A stretch of 48,270 bases of DNA, from the IMG/VR virus record IMGVR_UViG_3300008459_009695, positions 1 through 48,270 of that record, one strand, 5' to 3'. Under the pieces are notes generated by a model, which searched no databases, was not told the DNA's origin, and was given only the letters and a program-made list of their open reading frames with translations. A program made the position numbers and the translations under genes. Below are positions 36,301 to 44,539 of this stretch, piece after piece (positions within the stretch are counted from its first letter, which is position 1; each line of letters opens with the position of its first letter). Source of the DNA: a virus.

Positions 36301-38703
36301 GTCAGCAGTTTCATTAATTCCCAATTCACCATTTGGGTCAGTAGATAATGTTGGGTCTTGGAATGTAATTAATGCTCCGGGTTGGTAGATGTCGTCACAT
36401 CCTTGTATTAGGGTTACTAATACATTATCAGTGTGGTATTGATTACCATTTAAATCAGGTTCAACATATGTTCTAATTGATGATGATTGTGCAAAATATT
36501 TTTGTTTTGTATTTGATAAATTTATTCTTTCCGCAAAAGTTAAACTATTTGAAAACAAAAATTCTCTTTCGTCATTGTAATCTAGTCCTCCTGTCGACCA
36601 TGGACTATTATATGCGGATGTTGGAATCCTAGCGCTACAGTTTCCACCTGAGTTTGGTAATCCCGCGATTATTTGTGGAAAATTTTGTTGTTGTTCTCCA
36701 GGTAAATCAAGTGTTGGGGTTACCGCCCCACCATCATTTAATGGAAAGTGACAACTATTACCTAATTCAGAAAGAAGTGCTCCAGCCGCTGAGTTTGTAT
36801 ATTCTTGGGAGTCTTCACCTTCTTTACATTCACAAAAAGTACATTCATTTTCAGATTGTAATAATAAAGGTAATGGTATTTTTTTTATTCTTAATTTGTC
36901 CCAAATAATTCTCGATAGTTCAGCCGGAGTCTTTTTTAATGGATTATTTAACGGAGCACCAGGGGCTAAGAAATTAACTACCGCAACAACTGCCGCAATA
37001 AAATAATAAATTGGGGCGTAAATTAACCAAACAATTATTTGTAATATAAAGTTTACAATATATAATACTAATGATATTGCGTGCATTACAACAACAAGTG
37101 GGAATAATAAAAGTTTTGTTACAGATAAAAGATATCTAAACATTAAAAACATTATATTATTACCTTTGTACGCATCATTTACAGGGTATTTGTTGTTCTC
37201 AGCACTACAGTCGTCATTAAGGATATTTTTTATACCTATGAATCTAAGTTTATTACCGTTTTTATATTTGTCCATCAATTGTGAAACAGTATAAACTTTT
37301 TTAAACTCAAACAAATAAAATCTATCTTCACAATTAATCGCATCTTGTATCATTTCTAAACCCTCAGGTGTTGTAGGGTCTCCGTAATCATACCAATCCA
37401 AACTAAATGAGTATGACTGTTGGTATCTTAAATAATTGTCGTTAGTTGAATACTGAGGATAGAAAGCAGGATTTTCATCATCATTATAAGTATTTCCAGG
37501 TTCACCCCATCCCCATTCCTTAACATTAGGAACTAAGAAATACGCTCTTCTTGTTTGTTCAGACAAAGAAGGTGATTGATTCCATTTTATTTTAAAACGA
37601 TATTTTCCTTTAGTTGGAACCCCGATTGTTGGGTCTGTCGAAATTACTTGTTCACCAAACTCATTTGTGTAAACATAATCTAAGTTCATTGGTACCTCAA
37701 CTAACCAAGCCCCATTTTCATCAATCACATAACCGTCATTTTGTAAATTATATTTTTCTAACTGAGGGTATCCAAATGTTAAAGAATTAACATCCGTGTC
37801 ATAATTAATTGTTTGTCGTATCGCCAATATTTGTCCAGGACCTGCAACTAAATTACAAAAATCCCCAACTTTTTTATCTATCTTACAATTATTATCAATT
37901 TTCGCCTCATCTACAGTGCTCATAATTGAACCCATGAATACTGCAGTAGGTGTTAAATCAATATTAGCTTCAGCGGTTAAGTCGAAGTCTGTTCTTGTGA
38001 TTGACGGCTGACAAATTTCTTCGTTACCCCATAAAGGTAAAACTTCAACTTGTTTTGTTAAACTTATAATTTGAGGTAAACTGTTTAAATTTGTAGACGC
38101 ATTAAATTTAACACCTGAAACTTGTCCCTCAGTTGCCAATCCTATTCTTATTAAATCTTGTGGGTTTAAAGAGAATTGTCCAATATCACTTAAATCTAAA
38201 TCTAAAAATATTGTGAACGAGCCAACAGGTACACCAAAAATCATGTAGTCACCTGAATCATTAGTTTTTACAGTAAACTTATAGTATTTGTCATATACCT
38301 CATAATAATTTTTTTGTGTTAAAATTTCTTCTCTTGTTGGAAAATTCCCAGTCGGTACGTGTCCTGAATGTGTCTGTTCTTTTGGTAAAAGATTATACCT
38401 ATAACCATTCACATCCAAATCTGTAATATTTGTATACGGATATATGTCTGTTATTTCAGGATTTCTAGCATCTTCCTCGCTTAGTGGAATAAAAAGTGAA
38501 ATTTTAACATTCGGAATACCAAAACCATTATTTGCAAATACTCTACCGCAAATAACACCATAATCTGAGCAGACTCTAGTATACACGTCTCTTTGGTATA
38601 TTTTTAGAGACAGAATTTCTAACACTTCGAAATCTTGTTGTAGGTCAACTTGTACTGATTTGTCAACACCTACTTGCGTTCTTACTCTATATGATGAATT
38701 CAT
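33310..38703 (-). CDS. Giant baseplate protein with a membrane-like segment (1797 aa)
   Basis: The gene follows the gp6-like gene, where T4 has gp7. Residues about 40-190 contain a carboxypeptidase-regulatory-like beta-sandwich (CGRVFANNGFGIPNVKISL, then TNDSGDYMIFGVPVG). Residues about 515-580 are a run of some 60 mostly hydrophobic residues (LLLFPLVVVMHAISLVLY and so on) that could form two or three membrane helices. A Cys cluster follows (CTFCEC). Further hydrophobic stretches occur near residues 1510 and 1590. The rest is strand-rich. I infer a large wedge or rim protein; the hydrophobic part is unusual for a baseplate and may reach the host membrane or be buried in a complex. It is the longest gene here. 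Confidence 0.62.
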   Translation of the reverse strand: MNSSYRVRTQVGVDKSVQVDLQQDFEVLEILSLKIYQRDVYTRVCSDYGVICGRVFANNGFGIPNVKISLFIPLSEEDARNPEITDIYPYTNITDLDVNGYRYNLLPKEQTHSGHVPTGNFPTREEILTQKNYYEVYDKYYKFTVKTNDSGDYMIFGVPVGSFTIFLDLDLSDIGQFSLNPQDLIRIGLATEGQVSGVKFNASTNLNSLPQIISLTKQVEVLPLWGNEEICQPSITRTDFDLTAEANIDLTPTAVFMGSIMSTVDEAKIDNNCKIDKKVGDFCNLVAGPGQILAIRQTINYDTDVNSLTFGYPQLEKYNLQNDGYVIDENGAWLVEVPMNLDYVYTNEFGEQVISTDPTIGVPTKGKYRFKIKWNQSPSLSEQTRRAYFLVPNVKEWGWGEPGNTYNDDENPAFYPQYSTNDNYLRYQQSYSFSLDWYDYGDPTTPEGLEMIQDAINCEDRFYLFEFKKVYTVSQLMDKYKNGNKLRFIGIKNILNDDCSAENNKYPVNDAYKGNNIMFLMFRYLLSVTKLLLFPLVVVMHAISLVLYIVNFILQIIVWLIYAPIYYFIAAVVAVVNFLAPGAPLNNPLKKTPAELSRIIWDKLRIKKIPLPLLLQSENECTFCECKEGEDSQEYTNSAAGALLSELGNSCHFPLNDGGAVTPTLDLPGEQQQNFPQIIAGLPNSGGNCSARIPTSAYNSPWSTGGLDYNDEREFLFSNSLTFAERINLSNTKQKYFAQSSSIRTYVEPDLNGNQYHTDNVLVTLIQGCDDIYQPGALITFQDPTLSTDPNGELGINETADGLYQISGTSTSATSVNITYCTLDNNTVTDTKVYNLPLKDSDEYLTFARYRFDIEYFQVVTAITYSQFISVNSPASDLSSHGTFYHRIFKSPMSVMFAKDTAGNQSQFQAEFKTPPVFCNESTFSELGNSKIVIMVRGVDPYSPKYKIKYDISRILNRSYGSVVVGGGEDVMYKLNIPVQPGGTSTSNKKRSARHNKIVNNNSSDQFGGKTFFPSWFFQPGSEFQPFETELTKYYGSMDSGLINLFNVIPWATSSTNLNPLQVIENSEGYLLVRMKGQTLQCEEDMDPGTGYGCNAFTAHYEWEGDDKWGFPPKPNDNAIVNGVGENGGSTWGGSAYMLHYAPSSDNLMGDSVDGCSFMYMHFGGDNNEWKKSRSVYYSPAYINGGFAGTYGNFGKTLINNSTNIVFRSDRLPTSTTTTTAQRNTFLFFQNRNFSAFRISDTGEVYASSSSVDAIELEQALFSDGSTLGALNDQVVASFSECASAVPLKCYNIDNDGVVIIDDFPDCTTGPLGVPYFQNGKGCYSLVTIPIIGIPWDFFRINEWYKRTITSLFLCMEGIQYHFFNNWVSGNLFMPTFYSITELNDDGFPVRKYCKDIIVFHEDTKNYYYRSSPYRYGYGFVGGRTRQRNEIAGFNNFVRGNYRNLKTPTTIINLGPITNYTQELVQGVGYSGYIANTLTPSSFRDITDIVNFFVASRQIETAYEQAVNTFVAISLAIVNPAVLLLVGGGDPTKNFFGDRNSREPDKVNADLAQMISINSEYGVKPFNPAGYPSANSIRIIPLYNLFDYDVLLTALASGGVAALLTPAKFTIGIFFQSDNSKRDAISPKRIVWNQNAQLPFQLNDITLYTQPSQSVPFYQWQNDYMIRADFIELPLGINVPIPSLSGQEVIFGSHKNDWYTEPINDSTTTFFQRNIQYLDRTENTSRYFMAESNQAKYMKGFIYNVDSDGNLREDLGNITEDKYTVGSPYHFYFGLKKGRSAVDLFYIKYVDSEIVIE

Positions 38704-38714
38704 GTTATTTTTTT

Positions 38715-38722
38715 AATAAATA
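38715..38722 (-). promoter_or_regulatory. TATTTATT box before the 1797-aa gene
   Basis: The minus strand reads TATTTATT eleven bases before the ATG. It overlaps a hairpin-forming inverted repeat. It resembles the boxes before five other genes that start after gaps. Confidence 0.28.
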
Positions 38723-38737
38723 GTTTATGAACTATTT
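38718..38737 (-). promoter_or_regulatory. 8-bp inverted repeat in the leader of the 1797-aa gene
   Basis: AAATAGTT and AACTATTT are separated by TATG in the 50-base gap 38704-38753 between the gp6-like and 1797-residue genes. The stem is entirely A/T-rich except for one G:C pair. On the minus strand T-residues precede rather than follow it, so it is a poor terminator. A regulatory hairpin or protein site is possible. Confidence 0.3.
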
Positions 38738-38753
38738 TAAAAAAATAAATAAG

Positions 38754-40592
38754 TTAAGAGAAATTAACGGTTTTAAAATTTTTGACTTGGACGGTTATGT
38801 CTCTATTTGGAAATCTTACTTGGTATATTTGACTTGGTTCCGCAAATAATGTTTCATCAACTAAAGATATTTGTTTAGTGGTAGAATCACTATAACTCAT
38901 AGACGTTTGATTTGACGAATACTCGCCTCCAACTTTATTAAAGACTAATACTTCAGTAATACTTATAACACCATTTAAACTCTGTACTTGTCTTTTTATT
39001 TCAGAAATATAAACATTCTCACCCATTTCAATATTAGTTGGACTCATGTAAGTTGAGACAATATTAACAATAGAAGAAATAACATTTCCTTGGTTTTGAC
39101 TTGAGTCTAAAACAACACTTATTTGGAACGATATATCAATTACCTGAGCCGACTCAACAGATATGTAATCATTTATCATTCTATAATTTGAAAGGTAATT
39201 CGCAATATTTTCTTGTATCGTATTAGAGATTAAACTAGTTAAAGCTCCACTACTATCATACGATAATACTTTAATTTTAATCTTATTTTCCTCCTCAACA
39301 ATTGCAACTTTACCAGGTGCTCCAAATTTTGAAGGCATTGTATTAATTAATGATTGATAGTCATTAATTGTAACAGCTCTTTGTTGTGCCGCAAAATTGA
39401 ATGAGACGTAATTTCTTACTTCTTCTATACTTGGGGCATCTGAACCACCAATTGCCGCAGTTACGTTATTACACGATAAAGAATTAATAACATTAGTATT
39501 AATTGTTTGACTTGGACCATTTACAAAAAATGTGACGGTTCCAATTTGGTTAATAACATTTACACCCAAATTACTACCTGAACCACCACCAACTCTATAC
39601 TGAATGAATAATGTCGAATTTGGTTTTAACGTTGAGCCTAATCCAAAGTTATTTTGATATCTTGATAAATCTAATGGAGTACCATTTCTTGCAAAGTCTC
39701 TTAATAAATCATCAGCAGATGTATTACCTCCACCAAAAGTTAATTTACAATAACCTAATGGAGTATATTCCGAAATAAATCGTGTATTTGTAGTAATGTA
39801 CCTTCCAACTTTAACACCTGGTCTATCTGAAACTTTTGTGGGGTCCTCAATAAAAACTCTATCTTCAGCTAAAGAATTAACTTCATACCATTTGTTAACA
39901 GGACTTAAAAAATCATCATAAGATGGAATTCCATTATAATTTGTACCATCTTTTAGTATTACGTTTGTTATTGATAGAACGTTTTGTTCAGGTAAAAATA
40001 CATCTAAAAATGGTCTAGCATCTTGAGCATTAATAGTACGTCTAAAAACTTTAGTAGTACCATTAACAACTGTTTCTCTTTTAGTTATAGTGTAATTTAT
40101 TAAATTATTGTTGTTATCAAAATTTGGTATTTTTAATCTGTTTGGTCTACCTAAAGAATTAAATGGTGACGAAAAATCAACATCATCAACAGTTTCAAAA
40201 ACTTGACCTCCTCCAATAAATTGGGCTCCTCTTCTCAAGAATCCACAATATCTTAAATCTTCTTGGTCTCCTAACGCAGGTACTGTAATACTGATATCAA
40301 GTAAAGTAACTGAAGGTCTCACATTTGGAATTTTTAAACCATAAGTTCTTGCAATATTATAAATTGAGGACCTTTGTTGAGCGTATTGGAGAACCGTTTC
40401 TTGAATACTCCTATCAATATTATAATAAAGGTTATCAGTTACCGCAGCATTCAAATCCATCAAAACTGAAAACACTGATGCGTCATTGAAATTTTGAACA
40501 ACTGTCGGGTAATAAGTTTTTGTAAAATTTATAAGCTCAGTTCTGATTGCTTCAAAATCCTTTACAGTATATGATATTTTTTTGTTTGCCAT
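38754..40592 (-). CDS. Baseplate wedge protein, T4 gp6/gpJ-like
   Basis: The 612-residue protein opens with the signature of gp6-like wedge proteins: YTVKDFEAIRTELINFTKTY, then NFNDASVFSVLMDLNAAVTDNLYYNIDR and later QRSSIYNIARTYGLKIP. The C-terminal half contains the SFNFAAQQRAVTINDYQSL region and a following acidic segment that match the baseplate J family. gp6 dimers form the inner ring of the T4 baseplate. The gene is eight bases from the gp25-like gene, the same order as in T4-type and contractile-injection systems. An AAAAGAAG sequence before the ATG is one of the few SD-like sites here. Confidence 0.88.
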   Translation of the reverse strand: MANKKISYTVKDFEAIRTELINFTKTYYPTVVQNFNDASVFSVLMDLNAAVTDNLYYNIDRSIQETVLQYAQQRSSIYNIARTYGLKIPNVRPSVTLLDISITVPALGDQEDLRYCGFLRRGAQFIGGGQVFETVDDVDFSSPFNSLGRPNRLKIPNFDNNNNLINYTITKRETVVNGTTKVFRRTINAQDARPFLDVFLPEQNVLSITNVILKDGTNYNGIPSYDDFLSPVNKWYEVNSLAEDRVFIEDPTKVSDRPGVKVGRYITTNTRFISEYTPLGYCKLTFGGGNTSADDLLRDFARNGTPLDLSRYQNNFGLGSTLKPNSTLFIQYRVGGGSGSNLGVNVINQIGTVTFFVNGPSQTINTNVINSLSCNNVTAAIGGSDAPSIEEVRNYVSFNFAAQQRAVTINDYQSLINTMPSKFGAPGKVAIVEEENKIKIKVLSYDSSGALTSLISNTIQENIANYLSNYRMINDYISVESAQVIDISFQISVVLDSSQNQGNVISSIVNIVSTYMSPTNIEMGENVYISEIKRQVQSLNGVISITEVLVFNKVGGEYSSNQTSMSYSDSTTKQISLVDETLFAEPSQIYQVRFPNRDITVQVKNFKTVNFS

Positions 40593-40599
40593 ACTTCTT

Positions 40600-41061
40600 T
40601 TAAATATTAATTATGATAAAATCACTACTAGCAAAGGTATTATTTTTTATTTTATAATCAATCCTTACTTTTGCAGTATAATCTCTCACTCCTTGACCTG
40701 GTATATTATATGTGTTATTAATTACCGCACCATTACTTAGTACAACTTTATCAAATTCCTCATCACTTGCGGCGTAAACTTTAACAGAAGTTAAAAGTAA
40801 ATTTGGCATGTAGGTTTCACATGCAGTTCTTATATCTGATTCAATATCACCAAATGAAAGTCCGTCAAGTGGGTTAAATATATATTCGTAAATTCGTGTA
40901 CCAAAATCGGGAAGAAAGTATCTTGAACCTTTTCTAGTCAATATTAAATGTATTAAACTACTTCTTATTTCCTCATCTGATGTTTCAGACAAGTCTAAAT
41001 AAAATCCATATGGAGAATCTCTAAATGGAAAATTAATACCGTATGTAATTGGGCTTGGCAT
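40600..41061 (-). CDS. Baseplate wedge protein, T4 gp25-like
   Basis: The 153-residue protein belongs to the GPW/gp25 family. After NFPFRDSPYG and LSETSDEEIRSSL comes LILTRKGSRYFLPDFGTRI with IFNPLD, the conserved core. The C-terminus ends in strands (VRDYTAKVRIDYKI). gp25 forms part of the wedge and helps nucleate the sheath around gp6. Its position directly upstream of the gp6-like gene supports this. It begins with ATG after a TATTTATA box six bases away and is probably the first gene of the baseplate operon. Confidence 0.9.
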   Translation of the reverse strand: MPSPITYGINFPFRDSPYGFYLDLSETSDEEIRSSLIHLILTRKGSRYFLPDFGTRIYEYIFNPLDGLSFGDIESDIRTACETYMPNLLLTSVKVYAASDEEFDKVVLSNGAVINNTYNIPGQGVRDYTAKVRIDYKIKNNTFASSDFIIINI

Positions 41062-41067
41062 ATATTT

Positions 41068-41075
41068 TATAAATA
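41068..41075 (-). promoter_or_regulatory. TATTTATA box six bases before the gp25-like gene
   Basis: The minus strand reads TATTTATA then AAATAT and the ATG. The same octamer precedes two fibre genes at 5-7 bases. It may mark starts of late units. Confidence 0.3.
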
Positions 41076-41079
41076 TTAC

Positions 41080-41253
41080 TTAAATCAAAACTACTAATTT
41101 ACCGTCAATTTTTTTAACCCCTCCATTTTCAAACTCATATTTAGGGTGTGATATTTTTTTTAGAATTGATTCGGTTATTGGGTAATATGGTATTTGAGTA
41201 ATACTTAATGAGTTATTTTCGTATTTAAAAAAACCTATATTATTTTTTTCCAT
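41080..41253 (-). CDS. Hypothetical protein (57 aa)
   Basis: A 57-codon frame starts with ATG at 41251-41253, overlapping the end of the reductase gene by 14 bases, and ends with TAA at 41080-41082. The product is a small charged protein containing ITQIPYYPITESI and a C-terminal strand GKLVVLI. It fills the gap between the reductase and gp25-like genes and reads like a compact domain. No family recognised. Overlap with the upstream gene supports translation by coupling. Confidence 0.6.
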   Translation of the reverse strand: MEKNNIGFFKYENNSLSITQIPYYPITESILKKISHPKYEFENGGVKKIDGKLVVLI

Positions 41254-42019
41254 TTAAATTAAAATCTTTAATAAATGTTTTATAGCTATTCTTATAGGAT
41301 TTTAAAGTTTCATCGTTTTTATCTTGGGTATATTGCCAATTCCAATATAAATTATTATTAATTTTAAACCCATAAAATTTATGTACTTCTTTTTGTACAT
41401 CTATAATATTTTCACCTCCCCAATTTTGTCCAACACATATGAAACCACTTTCAATATTTTCCACTAAATTTTTCTCATCTAAAGAATGGTTAATATTTTC
41501 AATCCAAGTTAATCTTTCAATTAAATTTTGATAAAACATATTTGCTTGTCCCCATCTAACTGATGTGAAAAATAAAACCGCTTCAGATTCAAACAATTCT
41601 TTTGATATTTTCCAAAGTTCGTCAGTTTTATTATTTAAACTAGCCCAACATCTATGGTTTCCTGATGGATTCTTTTTTTTATCTTTAAGTAAAGCTTTCA
41701 ATAGTCCACAACTATTACCTTCTTTTCTTGATACATTACCCTCACATGGAAAAATTTTTAAATCAGGAACATCAATTAAAACTGCCTTACCCCCTAATTC
41801 TTCTTTCAAATACTCCGCTAAAATTTTAGATTTAGGTATGTCAATATTATTCTCATCCCAATTGTACCTATTAGAACAACTTAATAATAATACTTTATTT
41901 TTTTTAGATAATATATCTAAAGTTTTTTTTAAAGAATTTAAACTTTCATTTGATGACTCTTCAAGAATCATCATTTTTTTTATCTTATCTATTTCTTCTC
42001 GTAAAAAATTTTCCATCAT
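41240..42019 (-). CDS. Flavodoxin-fold NAD(P)H-dependent FMN reductase-like protein
   Basis: After an N-terminal helical region of about 40 residues, a flavodoxin-like fold begins with KVLLLSCSNRYNWD, whose SCSNR loop suits FMN phosphate binding, followed by SKILAEYLKEEL. A later FFTSVRWGQANMFYQNLIERLTW matches the flavin-contacting strand and helix of the NADPH-dependent FMN reductase family. Several Cys residues (FPCEGN, NSCG, HRCW) could bind metal or act in redox. The start is placed at the ATG pair 42014-42019, because an upstream frame extension would run through the terminator. Position after nrdAB suggests a link to reduction, but this is not shown. Confidence 0.68.
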   Translation of the reverse strand: MMENFLREEIDKIKKMMILEESSNESLNSLKKTLDILSKKNKVLLLSCSNRYNWDENNIDIPKSKILAEYLKEELGGKAVLIDVPDLKIFPCEGNVSRKEGNSCGLLKALLKDKKKNPSGNHRCWASLNNKTDELWKISKELFESEAVLFFTSVRWGQANMFYQNLIERLTWIENINHSLDEKNLVENIESGFICVGQNWGGENIIDVQKEVHKFYGFKINNNLYWNWQYTQDKNDETLKSYKNSYKTFIKDFNLNGKK

Positions 42020-42020
42020 A

Positions 42021-42028
42021 AATAAATA
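42021..42028 (-). promoter_or_regulatory. TATTTATT box before the flavodoxin-fold gene
   Basis: The minus strand reads TATTTATT one base before the first ATG (four before the second). It lies just after the terminator at 42053-42072, where a new transcript would need to start. Confidence 0.25.
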
Positions 42029-42052
42029 CATCAGTATTTTATTTAAAAAAAA

Positions 42053-42072
42053 ATCCCGACCTAGCTCGGGAT
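42053..42072 (-). terminator. Intrinsic terminator after nrdA
   Basis: ATCCCGA and TCGGGAT form a perfect 7-bp stem with a 6-base loop, 16 bases after the nrdA stop. On the minus strand it is followed by a run of eight or nine T residues. This is a strong Rho-independent terminator that separates the replication/nucleotide genes from the reductase and tail genes. Confidence 0.9.
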
Positions 42073-42087
42073 AACACATCGGATTTT

Positions 42088-44520
42088 TTAGGATGAACAT
42101 CCAAAACAATCAAATTCACTATTTTCAGGTTTTGGAGGTAAATTCATATGAGAGTAATCTACCTTTGGGGGTTCAGGTGTTGGGTTTGGTTTTTTAATTT
42201 TTGAAGTATCAATTGCCAAATGTTTTGCCCCTGTTGAAATCGCCTTTGTTCTAACGTAATAACAAAGTGTTTTTAATCCTTTTTCCCACCCATAGAAGTG
42301 TGAAGATGAAATCTTTGATAAGGTTGGGTTACCCATATAAATGTTCATTGATTGTGATTGGTCAATGAATGGTGCCCTGTCAGCCGCCATTTCAATCAAT
42401 GACTTTTGAGAAATTTCCCAAATGGTTTTATACTTTTCAATTAACCTTTCAATTCTTTTAACTTTAAAGTTATATCTTTTATCTTCAGTGTCTAAGTAAT
42501 TTAAAAAGTTGATTCCTTGTATTGACCCTTCATTCATAATGATTTCATTCTTCAAATCCTCACACCAAATTCCAATCTTTTCAAAATCGTTAATTAAATA
42601 CTTGTTAACAATCATAATTTCACCACCAACAACACGTCTGTTAAAGATTGCCGAATGAGCGGGTTCTGTCATTTCATATGAACCTGTAATCTTAGCAGAA
42701 GACGCCACAGGCATTTGAGCCGTAAATAAAGAGTTACAAACACCATATCTACTAACATTTTGTTTTAAGATACCCCAAGGCCATCTTCCTGATAACTCAT
42801 CTTCTTTCAACCCCCACATATCAAATTGGAAATTACCTTGTGACATAGGAGAACCTTCAAAGTGTGAGTATGGTTTATACTCGCCATCCATACACAATCT
42901 ATTACTTTCAGTGATAGCGGCAAAATAGATAGTTTCAAAAATTTCTTTATTCAATTTACGAGCTTCATCAGATGTAAAGATGTAATCCATCAAATAAAAT
43001 ACGTCAGCAAGACCTTGAGTCCCAATTGCAATTGCCCTTTGAGCAAGTCCTCCGATTTTACCCTTTTCAGTTGAGTAGTTGTTAATGTCAATAACTTTAT
43101 TTAACGCTCTTACAACTTTACGAGTTTCTTCATACAATAGTTGGTGATTGAACTCCCCGTCTTTAACAAAGTTTTTCAATACCATAGATGACAAAGTACA
43201 TATCGCTGTAGTATCCTCATCAGTATATTGATAAATCTCATTACAAAGATTTGATTGTTTGATTACACCAATATTCTGATGGTTAGTCTTCTTGTTAGCA
43301 TTGTCTTTAGAACATAGGTACGGAACACCCGTTTCAATTTGGGACTCAATAATCTTATTCCAAATTTCCTGTGCCTTAACTTTTTTACCAATACCTAGTT
43401 CAACAGCTCTATTGTAGTTTGTCTCGTATTCGTCACCATAACATTCTTGTAGTGGTTTAACTCCTGACTTCTTAATATCGTTAGGACAGAACAAATACCA
43501 ATCTTCATTGTTCTTTACCGCCCTCATAAAATTATCAGGAATCCAAAGTGCTGTGAATAAATCACGAGCCCTTAATTCTTCAGCCCCTGTGTTCTTTTTA
43601 ATATCTAACAAGTCAAAGATGTCTTTATGCCAAGGCTCCAAGTATATGGCCGCAGAACCTGGTCTTCTTCCTTGTTGATTAAAGAAACGAAGTGACTCGT
43701 TAACAATCTTTAAGTACTTTAATAATCCACCAGCATATCCTCCTGATGAGTTAATACGACTTTCCTTACTACGAATATTTGACATACAAAGACCAATACC
43801 CGCAGCGTCTGATGAATATGTTGAGATGTCTCTCATAGTATCCAAAAGACCTTCACGAGAATCTTCATCATTATATTTCAACACACAAGATGCAAGTTGT
43901 GGGGTCTTTGTACCCGCATTAATCATAATAGGGGTAGCAGGTGAGATAAGTTGGTTGGATAAAGACTTATAATATTCAACCGCTTGTTCAAATGATTTTG
44001 TAACCCATAACGCAACACGCATGTACATATGTTGTGGACGTTCGATAACTCTACCATTTGGTAATTTTAATAGGTACATCTCCTGTAAGGACCTCCAAGC
44101 AAAATAATCAAAATTATAATCATTTTCATGATTTATAATTTCATCAATATTACTTGGTCCATACTGTTCGATAATCTCCATCAATTTATCATTAATCACA
44201 CCATCAACATGTAAAGTATGCATTACATTAGAGAAACTTTCATCAGTTTCTTTATGATAAGATGAAATCGCAACTGATGAAGCCAAACGAGAATAATCAT
44301 GATGACTACCTGTAAAAGCCGCAGCAATCTCATAAATCAACTTATCTAATTCTTTAGTTGTAATAATACCTTCAGTTGGTACTGAAGTTATTACCTTAAT
44401 GAATATTTCATCAGAATTAACACTTAACCCTTTTGAGGCTCTCTTAATTCTGTTGTAAATTTTTTGTGGGTTAAAAGACGCATCTTCCCCACTTCTTTTT
44501 TTAATTCTAAGTGACATCAT
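42088..44520 (-). CDS. nrdA: Class Ia ribonucleotide reductase, alpha subunit
   Basis: The 810-residue protein reduces ribonucleoside diphosphates to deoxy forms for phage DNA synthesis. An ATP-cone occupies about residues 5-95. The active site residues are present: Cys212 (ASCVL), Asn424, Cys426 and Glu428 (SNLCNEI), Cys441 (AICTLSS), and the radical-transfer tyrosine pair in LCYYVRTKA near the C-terminus. The C-terminal tail ends in CFGCSS, the shuttle cysteines reduced by thioredoxin or glutaredoxin. It is slightly longer than E. coli NrdA. It lies 19 bases downstream of nrdB and is followed by a terminator. The order nrdB then nrdA is the reverse of most bacteria. Confidence 0.95.
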   Translation of the reverse strand: MMSLRIKKRSGEDASFNPQKIYNRIKRASKGLSVNSDEIFIKVITSVPTEGIITTKELDKLIYEIAAAFTGSHHDYSRLASSVAISSYHKETDESFSNVMHTLHVDGVINDKLMEIIEQYGPSNIDEIINHENDYNFDYFAWRSLQEMYLLKLPNGRVIERPQHMYMRVALWVTKSFEQAVEYYKSLSNQLISPATPIMINAGTKTPQLASCVLKYNDEDSREGLLDTMRDISTYSSDAAGIGLCMSNIRSKESRINSSGGYAGGLLKYLKIVNESLRFFNQQGRRPGSAAIYLEPWHKDIFDLLDIKKNTGAEELRARDLFTALWIPDNFMRAVKNNEDWYLFCPNDIKKSGVKPLQECYGDEYETNYNRAVELGIGKKVKAQEIWNKIIESQIETGVPYLCSKDNANKKTNHQNIGVIKQSNLCNEIYQYTDEDTTAICTLSSMVLKNFVKDGEFNHQLLYEETRKVVRALNKVIDINNYSTEKGKIGGLAQRAIAIGTQGLADVFYLMDYIFTSDEARKLNKEIFETIYFAAITESNRLCMDGEYKPYSHFEGSPMSQGNFQFDMWGLKEDELSGRWPWGILKQNVSRYGVCNSLFTAQMPVASSAKITGSYEMTEPAHSAIFNRRVVGGEIMIVNKYLINDFEKIGIWCEDLKNEIIMNEGSIQGINFLNYLDTEDKRYNFKVKRIERLIEKYKTIWEISQKSLIEMAADRAPFIDQSQSMNIYMGNPTLSKISSSHFYGWEKGLKTLCYYVRTKAISTGAKHLAIDTSKIKKPNPTPEPPKVDYSHMNLPPKPENSEFDCFGCSS

Positions 44521-44539
44521 AGTTTATAAAGATAGTAAA

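Noticed and set aside
14334-41075. T4-type late promoter TATAAATA at 14334, 11913 and 41068
   Set aside because: The T4 sequence is on the plus strand and would drive transcription away from the minus-strand genes; on the coding strand the box reads TATTTATA.
41565-42074. 169-residue plus-strand frame opposite the flavodoxin-fold gene, and similar antisense frames at 881-1156 and 16815-17192
   Set aside because: They mirror well-supported minus-strand genes and show no recognisable domain.
42020-42109. N-terminal extension of the flavodoxin-fold gene by 30 residues
   Set aside because: It would read through the nrdA terminator and overlap the nrdA end; the ATG pair at 42014-42019 follows the terminator.
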